DNA of 64,000 nucleotides, taken from positions 8,821 to 72,820 of the forward strand of contig DCFT01000197.1 of NCBI GenBank assembly GCA_002319885.1, given 5' to 3'. Positions 17,463-23,945 of the stretch are shown here, one piece after another (position 1 is the first letter of the stretch; every line of letters begins with the position of its first letter). A program made the translations under genes and the position numbers. The notes under the pieces were generated by a model. It saw only the letters and a program-made list of their open reading frames with translations, searched no databases and was not told the DNA's origin. This DNA comes from Bacteroidales bacterium UBA1797 (GTDB taxonomy: Bacteria; Bacteroidota; Bacteroidia; Bacteroidales; VadinHA17).

Positions 17463-18467
17463 TCAGACCTTGTAATCACTGGATTTTGGGTTTTCCGGCA
17501 GGGATGACAGCTTCCGCAGGATCATTCTTCCACGTGAAGTGATCCCTGCTGAACTATCCTCCATCAGAATGTTTATGGATGTGTACAATTCATTTGCCAG
17601 ATCAGGATAAATAAGCACCAGTTTATATAAGATCTCCATTGCATAAGCCTTAACTGCAATTGCTGAATATCCCGAATTCAGAGTACTGAAACAGAAATCG
17701 GCAAGTTTTCCCTGATCGCTGCTACTGATTGTATCCAGATCGCTGAATGAAATTATTCTGAGAAAAGAGCGAAGAGTGCTCTCATTTTCTATCTTTCCAA
17801 GCAACTCCACTACCTTTTTCAAATAAGGATACATTAGCTCAGGAAATTTGTCGCATACTTTTGTCAGAGTCCACGATGATCTGAAAGAGAGTCGTTTATC
17901 GGATGAGAGAGAATATTCAAATAATTTTGAAAAGATGGCCGGATTCTCTAATGCAGATGTTGCAACCCATTCTGCTTCTTTCATACTCATCATATTGTTT
18001 ACAATTGCCTGAAGATCTGTTATATCTGTCAAACTATCATCTGCCTGTTGAATGAGTTCTTCCTCATCCCTTTCTTCAATTTTTGTCTGTTCCAGGTAAT
18101 GCGTTGCAACAAAAACATCAGCTTCAGAATAGTCAGGAGTCAGCAAATCTTTTGCTTTCACCCATCTGAAGGCAACATGCTCAGACAGAAAAGGCACTTC
18201 ATCGAGAGTATCACTGATAAAAGGGATAAGTGTTATCTGCTTGTGGCCATAATCATAAAAGACTTCTGGCAATCTTCCACAAATCACTATTTCCATCGAT
18301 AATTCCTCTTTTATCTCACGGATGATACACTCCTCTTCCGTTTCACCGGGAGCCAGCTTACCTCCTGGAAATTCCCATTTATAAGGATGGTCTGTTGCCT
18401 CTCCCCGCTGGACAACTAAGATTTCATTCTCCTCATTCCTTATAACAGCGCATGTTACAATTAACAT
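17463..18467 (-). CDS. MutT-like Nudix hydrolase fused to a C-terminal HEAT-like helical domain
   Basis: A 334-residue protein. Residues 1-130 are a MutT-type Nudix domain; the box at about 36-58 is GGKLAPGETEEECIIREIKEEL, with VVQRGEATDHPYKWEFPGG before it, as in 8-oxo-dGTP or CTP pyrophosphatases. After an acidic linker (EERDEEELIQQADD) come about 190 residues of paired helices (for example WVATSALENPAIFSKLFEYS and KRLSFRSSWTLTKVCDKFPE) resembling HEAT repeats, which in Bacteroidetes I recall as separate small proteins. The fusion is unusual. The Nudix half probably cleans damaged nucleotides; the helical half may bind a protein or nucleic acid partner (inference). Confidence 0.82.
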   Translation of the reverse strand: MLIVTCAVIRNEENEILVVQRGEATDHPYKWEFPGGKLAPGETEEECIIREIKEELSMEIVICGRLPEVFYDYGHKQITLIPFISDTLDEVPFLSEHVAFRWVKAKDLLTPDYSEADVFVATHYLEQTKIEERDEEELIQQADDSLTDITDLQAIVNNMMSMKEAEWVATSALENPAIFSKLFEYSLSSDKRLSFRSSWTLTKVCDKFPELMYPYLKKVVELLGKIENESTLRSFLRIISFSDLDTISSSDQGKLADFCFSTLNSGYSAIAVKAYAMEILYKLVLIYPDLANELYTSINILMEDSSAGITSRGRMILRKLSSLPENPKSSDYKV

Positions 18468-18558
18468 AATTTATTCTATTGAATGTGCATTTTAAAGTTT
18501 AGTCTGTATAGTTGTAAAGAACAATCAGTGTCTCTAAATGTCAGTTCTTAATTTTTTG

Positions 18559-18600
18559 TTACACAGAGAGTCACAGAGTTCACACAGAGTTACACAGAGG
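18559..18600. repeat. Single-arm CACAGAG repeat
   Basis: Four CACAGAG units in a row, starting TTACACAGAGAGTCACAGAG and ending TTACACAGAGG, without a matching inverted arm. It looks like one half of the element found at 12536. Confidence 0.65.
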
Positions 18601-18618
18601 CGGTTTTTATGCATGACT

Positions 18619-19071
18619 TTAAATAAGCTCCTCATAAAGCGGAATCACCAGCAAATATTCAAATTTTGATTCCTGCAGGTTCATCTTACATGCATAATGG
18701 TGTATTCCATTTGTAACTACTAAATATGGAACCCTGAATTTCATATTATAAGTTGCAATCTGTTCAAATACCGCTTCGTCTATTTTAACCTCCGTCGATT
18801 TACATTCCACTATCATAATGGGTTGCCCAAATCTGTCATGAACCAGGATGTCGACTCTTCTTTTCAGTTTATTGTATCTGAACATGACTTCAATTCCAAG
18901 AAGTCCTGCAGGATATTTTCCTTCATTTATCAGATACTGAACAAAATTTTGTCTTACCCACTCTTCAGGAGTAAGTTTTACATACTTTCTCCTTAATGGG
19001 TCAAGGATCATTTCGTTTCCTTCTTTACCATTTATCCTGAAGGAATATTGAGGCAGATTTAACTGTTTCAA
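18619..19071 (-). CDS. Stand-alone HsdR N-terminal-type PD-(D/E)XK nuclease-like protein
   Basis: A 150-residue protein resembling only the N-terminal nuclease domain of type I restriction subunit HsdR (HSDR_N_2). The catalytic pattern is visible: Asp74 in RRVDILV, then Glu89 and Lys91 in MIVECKS, followed by QIATYNMKFRVPYLVVTNG. There is no helicase, methylase or specificity subunit nearby, so it is not a restriction system. I recall such genes near holA in other Bacteroidetes, and here holA is 1 kb away, pointing to a housekeeping DNA-related role. The true substrate is unknown. Confidence 0.82.
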   Translation of the reverse strand: MKQLNLPQYSFRINGKEGNEMILDPLRRKYVKLTPEEWVRQNFVQYLINEGKYPAGLLGIEVMFRYNKLKRRVDILVHDRFGQPIMIVECKSTEVKIDEAVFEQIATYNMKFRVPYLVVTNGIHHYACKMNLQESKFEYLLVIPLYEELI

Positions 19072-19140
19072 ACTAGTTTAGAATTTCTGGTCAGCATATT
19101 ATAAAGTCATTTCTCTACAAATATATTCAGTTAATTTATA

Positions 19141-19332
19141 AGTGCCTAGAGTTTGGAGTGCCTGTTGTGACTAAAGTGACTAAAGTGCCTAGAGTACTTA
19201 GAGTTACTATCATTATGTTTATGTTTATCTTTATCTTTTGCATGTTAAAACTTTAGTGACTCTAAACTTTAGCTCACTTTAAACTTTTCTTTAACTTTAG
19301 GCACTTTTTATTTTAGCTCACTTTAAGTACTT
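19141..19332. repeat. Inverted array of AGTGCCTAAAGT/AGTGACTAAAGT units
   Basis: The left part reads AGTGCCTAGAG, GTGACTAAAGTGACTAAAGT, GCCTAGAGTACTTAGAG; the right part holds the reverse-complement units (CTTTAGTGACTCTAAAC, CTTTAGCTCACTTTAAAC, CTTTAGGCACTTT, TTTAGCTCACTTTAAG). An AT-rich centre (about 19207-19248) separates them. The array fills the gap in front of amn, whose ATG is 4 bp downstream, so it probably includes the 5' untranslated region. Confidence 0.7.
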
Positions 19333-19336
19333 TCTT

Positions 19337-20107
19337 ATGAAGACCAAAGAGGAAATTGTTAACAACTGGCTTCCGCGTTATACCGGTAAATCGATAGATA
19401 CCTTCGACAAATATTTTCTTTTAACCAATTATATGCACTATGTCGAACTCTTTGCCAAATGGAACAAAGTACCGGTTGAAGGAAGAGATAAAAACATGCC
19501 AAGTGCATCGGCTGACGGTATAACGATAATAAATTTCGGTATGGGAAGTCCAAATGCAGCAACGATAATGGATCTATTGAGTGCAGTAACCCCAAACGCA
19601 GTGTTATTTCTGGGGAAATGCGGTGGACTTAAGAAAAAGAACACATTAGGGGATCTTATACTTCCGATAGCCGCAATAAGAAGCGACGGAACATCGAATG
19701 ATTATCTTCCGAATGAGGTTCCTGCTCTTCCGGCATTTAAATTACAGAGTGCTATCTCCGCAACAATCACAAGATATAACAGAGAATACTGGACCGGTAC
19801 AGTATATACAACCAACAGGAGAGTTTGGGAATACGACGACAGGTTTAAGAAATATCTTGTAAAAACCCGGGCCATGGCTATTGATATGGAGACTGCAACC
19901 ATTTTTACTGTCGGATTTGCTAATGAGATACCCACAGGGGCCCTTCTTCTTGTTTCTGACCAGCCAATGATTTCCACAGGGATCAAAACTGAAGCCAGTG
20001 ATGTAAAAGTCACAAATGATTTTGTAGAAATACATCTCCGGATTGGAATCGATTCGCTTCGTGAGATAAAAAATAACGGGGTATCAGTTAAACACCTAAA
20101 ATTCTGA
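19337..20107 (+). CDS. amn: AMP nucleosidase (short form)
   Basis: A 256-residue nucleoside-phosphorylase-fold enzyme that cleaves AMP to adenine and ribose 5-phosphate. It matches the Bacteroidetes AMP nucleosidase, which lacks the N-terminal domain of the ~480-residue E. coli enzyme. Seen are INFGMGSPNAATIMDLL, FLGKCGGLK, IRSDGTSNDYLP and MAIDMETATIFTVGFANEIPTGALLLVSDQP. The last contains the MEx nucleoside-binding motif and the catalytic Asp of the family. holA begins 2 bp after its stop, so the two are co-transcribed. It starts immediately after the repeat array at 19141. Confidence 0.9.
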   Translation: MKTKEEIVNNWLPRYTGKSIDTFDKYFLLTNYMHYVELFAKWNKVPVEGRDKNMPSASADGITIINFGMGSPNAATIMDLLSAVTPNAVLFLGKCGGLKKKNTLGDLILPIAAIRSDGTSNDYLPNEVPALPAFKLQSAISATITRYNREYWTGTVYTTNRRVWEYDDRFKKYLVKTRAMAIDMETATIFTVGFANEIPTGALLLVSDQPMISTGIKTEASDVKVTNDFVEIHLRIGIDSLREIKNNGVSVKHLKF

Positions 20108-20109
20108 AA

Positions 20110-21117
20110 ATGCCAGTTACGTACGAAGAGATAATCTCTGATCTCAAAAACCGGATTTTCAAGCCTGTTTATTTTTTGGCCGGGGAGGAACCTTATTATA
20201 TTGACCTGATTACCGATTATATTCAGGAAAAAGTACTGCCTGAATCTGAGAAGGCTTTCAACCAGATCATCCTTTATGGCGACGACACAAATATTTCTGC
20301 GATAATAGATACAGCCCGAAGGTTTCCAATGATGTCAAGCCACCAGGTCCTCATCATTAAGGAGGCACAGTCGTTGAAAAAAATCGATGATCTGAGCATA
20401 TACCTTGAGAAACCGCTATTATCAACAATACTCGTTTTCAGTTACAAGTACAAAACCATCGACAAAAGAACGAAGCTTTTTAAAGCACTCGAAAGCCATG
20501 GTGTATACTTTGAGTCGGCAAGAATACGAGATTACCTGATTCCGGCCTGGATTGAGAGGTATCTAATGGTAAAGGGTATAAAAACAGATCCAAGTGCAAG
20601 CGCTATGCTTACCGAATATCTTGGAACCGATTTGCACAAAATTGTGAATGAACTTGATAAACTTATTATTACTCTCCCTCCCGGCAAACCGTTTATTACC
20701 ACTGCATTAATTGAAAAAAACATTGGGATAAGCAAAGACTACAATAATTTTGAACTACAAAAGGCTATAGGCGAAAAGAATATCCTGAAAGCGAATATGA
20801 TAGTACAATATTTTGCCGATAATCCCAAAGATAATCCCATTACACTCACAATTTCGTCACTTTTCAGTTTCTTCAGCAAGCTTTTGACTTATCATTATCT
20901 CCCCGATAAATCAAAAAACAACGTTGCGTCGGTCCTTAAGATTAATCCTTTTTTTGTGAGGGAGTATGAGAATTCTTCATCAAAATACAATGTATCGAAA
21001 ACTGTACAGGTAATCAGCCTTTTACGAACATACGACATGAAATCAAAAGGCTATGGCGATCCGGGTACAGAGCCTGGTGATCTGTTGAAGGAGCTGGTAT
21101 TCAGAATACTGCATTGA
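20110..21117 (+). CDS. holA: DNA polymerase III subunit delta
   Basis: A 335-residue clamp-loader delta subunit. It has the KPVYFLAGEEPYYIDLITDYIQEKVLP start, RRFPMMSSHQVLIIKEAQ and the LVFSYKYKTIDKRTK segment of the first two domains, and the SKDYNNFELQKAIGEKN hinge before the C-terminal collar domain. Delta opens the sliding clamp during replication. It lies 2 bp downstream of amn. Length and motifs are normal for Bacteroidetes. Confidence 0.93.
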   Translation: MPVTYEEIISDLKNRIFKPVYFLAGEEPYYIDLITDYIQEKVLPESEKAFNQIILYGDDTNISAIIDTARRFPMMSSHQVLIIKEAQSLKKIDDLSIYLEKPLLSTILVFSYKYKTIDKRTKLFKALESHGVYFESARIRDYLIPAWIERYLMVKGIKTDPSASAMLTEYLGTDLHKIVNELDKLIITLPPGKPFITTALIEKNIGISKDYNNFELQKAIGEKNILKANMIVQYFADNPKDNPITLTISSLFSFFSKLLTYHYLPDKSKNNVASVLKINPFFVREYENSSSKYNVSKTVQVISLLRTYDMKSKGYGDPGTEPGDLLKELVFRILH

Positions 21118-21177
21118 TGATTATTTATTCATTTCCAATCTGAAGAATGATTGATCCAATACGATAGGTGATAGAAC

Positions 21178-21300
21178 TTGCTCTGTGAAACTCTGGGCTT
21201 CTCTGTTCAACTCTATGACAGTTCTTGTTTTTGTTACACAAAGGCCCACAGAGTCACGATAACTATCGGGATCACCGAGTGCCACAGTGCTACAGAGAGG
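21178..21300. repeat. Inverted CACAGAG-type repeat with a nested CGATA/TATCG palindrome
   Basis: The left arm has TTGCTCTGTGAAACTCTG and TTCTCTGTTC; the right has GTTACACAAAGGCCCACAGA and CTACAGAGAGG, so units face each other. A small palindrome, CGATA-AC-TATCG (21257-21268), interrupts the right arm. The copy at 23841 carries a comparable palindrome at a comparable place. Confidence 0.65.
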
Positions 21301-21891
21301 TTAATTCATTTCCGGAGAATCGGGAAAATCAGCCCACATTCTGTATTTATTTTTGAAACTCCTTAAAACTTTTTTCCAGATATCGTCGTCGTGATTATTC
21401 AAAACAACTGAGGAATTTACTTTTGCAATGACCCAGGAATTTTCTTTAAGTTCCCTTTCAAGTTGCCCGGCTGACCATCCTGAATAGCCTAGAAAGAATC
21501 TTATCTGCGACTTGTTTATTTTTCCTGATTTTATGAGTTCCCTTAAACTTTCAATGTCCCCACCCCAGAAAATATTTCCTTCAATACGAATACTTTTGGG
21601 AATCATATCGCCAAGACTATGCAGATAGTGAATAGTATCAGGTGCAACGGGCCCACCCATACTCAGGTATTCATCCCATCTCTCAAAACCTTCAATAGCA
21701 GTACTCACCTTTAATTCGAGTCTTTTATTCAGAATAAATCCAACCGAACCCTGAGGATTGTGGTCTGTCAGATATACTATGCTCCGGTTAAAAAAGGTAT
21801 CCGGAAGAAAGGGTTCAGAAATCAGAATCTTTCCTTTTTCCGGAATTTTGTCTTCCGGCATAATCGTAAATAAATCCAGTTCCGGTTGCAT
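21301..21891 (-). CDS. YqgE/AlgH family protein
   Basis: A 196-residue member of the YqgE/AlgH (DUF179) family. It begins with a GKILISEPFLPDTFFNRSIVYLTDHNPQGSVGFILNK block and contains SMGGPVAPDTIHYLHS, NIFWGGDIESLRELI and RFFLGYSGWSAGQLERELKENSWVIA. The fold is known, but the biochemical function of the family is unresolved. It stands alone on the minus strand, divergent from the PEPCK/HPr-kinase-like gene with a 105-bp gap. Confidence 0.9.
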   Translation of the reverse strand: MQPELDLFTIMPEDKIPEKGKILISEPFLPDTFFNRSIVYLTDHNPQGSVGFILNKRLELKVSTAIEGFERWDEYLSMGGPVAPDTIHYLHSLGDMIPKSIRIEGNIFWGGDIESLRELIKSGKINKSQIRFFLGYSGWSAGQLERELKENSWVIAKVNSSVVLNNHDDDIWKKVLRSFKNKYRMWADFPDSPEMN

Positions 21892-21996
21892 ATCTTAATA
21901 AACAATTAGAAAACAATTATTATGCAAAAATAATTAAGTAAAAACTTATCTTCAATTAAATATTATCATATTTTTACCTCAATTGATAAATATATT

Positions 21997-23757
21997 ATGC
22001 AGAGAAGTACTTTAACCATCATTGGGAATAAAGTTGTTTTAAATATCCGTGAAAGGATGTGTGAAACAGCAGAAGAGATGCTGGCTAGCAACAAATTTCG
22101 TTTAGTTCTTGATCATTGTCTGAATAACCTGAGATCTAAAAACTCACCACTACTTGAGTTTTTTGGAGGTTGCACTACTGATAAAGACTGTGTTGATGAC
22201 CTTGTGAAGACATTATCTTTACTCGTAAAGTATGAAAGCAGTGTTGTTCCTCACATTTTCGAGAAGTCCAGGATTTTTCTTAAAGACCTCGATAAAATTG
22301 CCGGCTTTGTTGAATATCTTTATGATTATTGGCGTCATTTTGATCGTTTTATTATAAATGATTCCGAAGGTGACCGTCTCGATAAAAGACCATATCGTAC
22401 TTTCAATGAAACTATTGAACAGCTGACCCATCTTATCAGGACTGTCTACCGGCATATCCAGGAAAATATTACAGGCAGTCATCCTTCTGTTTACAGGCAG
22501 GTTCCGGCAGGTGCGGAAATGGCAGTTATCTCTCTTCCAAAAGATATCGCTTATAAGGGAGAGAAATATAAGAAACTTAACAGTATTCCTGTAATACGCC
22601 AGATGCTCATTTATCCTCCGCTTGTTATCCAACAACCTATGAATAAGCGGACAGGCCATTTTAAAAAAATCCTTCAGAACCCGGTTGATCTTGTAGACCT
22701 GGTAACCGATGAGTGGATCTGTTACCCGGCCAAAGTCGGGAAACTGCTAATAATGGTTTACTTCCATCGTGATTTTTTTGAACTTGGTTTTTCAATGTGC
22801 AATCTGTTCCAGCTTGCCGATGATGCTGATCTTGAGAAAAAGCCTGACGCTCTTTTTATATACGGAGTATCAGGAAATGTTCTGGATGGTCTGGCACAAT
22901 ACTCAACTGTATTTTACGATGATGAGGAAAACGGCATATTTGTTGGGGCAATTCCCGACCGTCCGGAATTCGGTTACTTTGGTTACCTCAAGAAGATGAT
23001 TCTCACACTTCATAATTCCATAGTGATGAAAACAGGCAATATGCCTTTTCATGGTGCTATGGTTAAGATATTGCTTCAGGGAAACAAGGAAGCCTCCATA
23101 CTTATGATGGGTGACACAGGAGCAGGCAAATCTGAAACTCTTGAAGCCTTTAGGGTGCTGGCAGATAAATATATCCGTGAGTTGACAATCATTGCTGACG
23201 ATATGGGCTCTATTGAACTCGACTCAAACGGTTATCCAATTGGGTATGGTACTGAGATCGGGGCCTTCCTTCGCCTTGATGATCTTCAGCCGGGATATGC
23301 TTTCGGACATCTCGACAGATCAATTATTATGAATCCAAGTCAGGTCAATGCCCGAATTGTTTTCCCTGTAACCAAATTTGAAACAGTAATAGCAGGAAAC
23401 AAAATCGATTATATCCTCTATGCTAATAATTATGAGGAGATCGATAATGAACATCCTGTAATAGAGAAATTTACATCTGCTGAATGGGCTTTGGACATTT
23501 TCAGCGAAGGCGCTGTAATGAGTAAAGGAACAACAACTTCAAGCGGGTTGGTCCACTCTTACTTTGCAAATATTTTCGGCCCTCCCGAATACAAAGATCT
23601 TCATGATAAGATCGCTGCAAAATATTTCGCATCATTCTTTAAAAATAATGTGTATGTGGGTCAGATGCGAACCAGACTGGGTATCCCGGGTTATGAGTCG
23701 ACCGGACCACGGGAAGCAGCATTGGCGTTGCTCAAAATAATAGGAGTTACGATTTAA
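21997..23757 (+). CDS. P-loop kinase-like protein related to PEP carboxykinase / HPr kinase
   Basis: A 586-residue cytosolic protein. The P-loop is GDTGAGKSET at residues 372-381 (HPr-kinase-like GxxGxGKSE), preceded by FHGAMVKILLQ (His352) and followed by a Walker-B-like IIADDMGSIE at about 398-406. A conserved-looking region FSEGAVMSKGTTTSSGLVHS and a C-terminal PGYESTGPREAALALLKIIG complete a PEPCK-like core. The first ~250 residues are helical with no domain I recognise. Related proteins are sometimes annotated as PEP carboxykinase, but the usual PEPCK signature (GLSGTGKTT) is absent. A kinase acting on an unknown substrate is as plausible. It is a single gene with no functional neighbour. 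Confidence 0.7.
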   Translation: MQRSTLTIIGNKVVLNIRERMCETAEEMLASNKFRLVLDHCLNNLRSKNSPLLEFFGGCTTDKDCVDDLVKTLSLLVKYESSVVPHIFEKSRIFLKDLDKIAGFVEYLYDYWRHFDRFIINDSEGDRLDKRPYRTFNETIEQLTHLIRTVYRHIQENITGSHPSVYRQVPAGAEMAVISLPKDIAYKGEKYKKLNSIPVIRQMLIYPPLVIQQPMNKRTGHFKKILQNPVDLVDLVTDEWICYPAKVGKLLIMVYFHRDFFELGFSMCNLFQLADDADLEKKPDALFIYGVSGNVLDGLAQYSTVFYDDEENGIFVGAIPDRPEFGYFGYLKKMILTLHNSIVMKTGNMPFHGAMVKILLQGNKEASILMMGDTGAGKSETLEAFRVLADKYIRELTIIADDMGSIELDSNGYPIGYGTEIGAFLRLDDLQPGYAFGHLDRSIIMNPSQVNARIVFPVTKFETVIAGNKIDYILYANNYEEIDNEHPVIEKFTSAEWALDIFSEGAVMSKGTTTSSGLVHSYFANIFGPPEYKDLHDKIAAKYFASFFKNNVYVGQMRTRLGIPGYESTGPREAALALLKIIGVTI

Positions 23758-23774
23758 ATTATCGTTTTGTAAGC

Positions 23775-23935
23775 GCTGTTGAAAAAGGTGAAATCCATTA
23801 ACCACAAAGGTCGCAAAGGATTAACACAAAGAACACAAAGTTCCGATAGCAATCGGAATGAATTTTAGTTTTTAACTTCGTGTGCTTTGAGCCTTCTTTG
23901 TGAGCTTTGTGGTTAAAAATAACTTTTTCAACAGC
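23775..23935. repeat. Nested palindromic element, CACAAAG type, bounded by 13-bp perfect inverted repeats
   Basis: GCTGTTGAAAAAG (23775-23787) is the exact inverse of CTTTTTCAACAGC (23923-23935). Inside, TTAACCACAAAGGTCGCAAA (from 23799) faces the reverse complement TTAACCACAAAGCTCACAAA. Inside that, TTCCGAT-AGCA-ATCGGAA (23841-23858) is a perfect small palindrome. It lies between the convergent kinase-like and E1 genes and could terminate both. Confidence 0.8.
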
Positions 23936-23945
23936 CCCAACAATT

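Noticed and set aside
18559..18600. Short repeated CACAGAG units as a possible CRISPR array
   Set aside because: Units are 7-10 bp with no uniform spacers of about 30 bp, and no cas genes are present anywhere in the window.
18619..19071. Remnant of a type I restriction-modification system
   Set aside because: Only the nuclease domain exists, as a complete open frame with its own start and stop, and no hsdM, hsdS or helicase remnants flank it.
22219..22659. A 146-residue antisense frame inside the PEPCK/HPr-kinase-like gene
   Set aside because: It lies wholly opposite a well-supported coding frame, has no recognisable motif and reads as the complement of that gene's codons.
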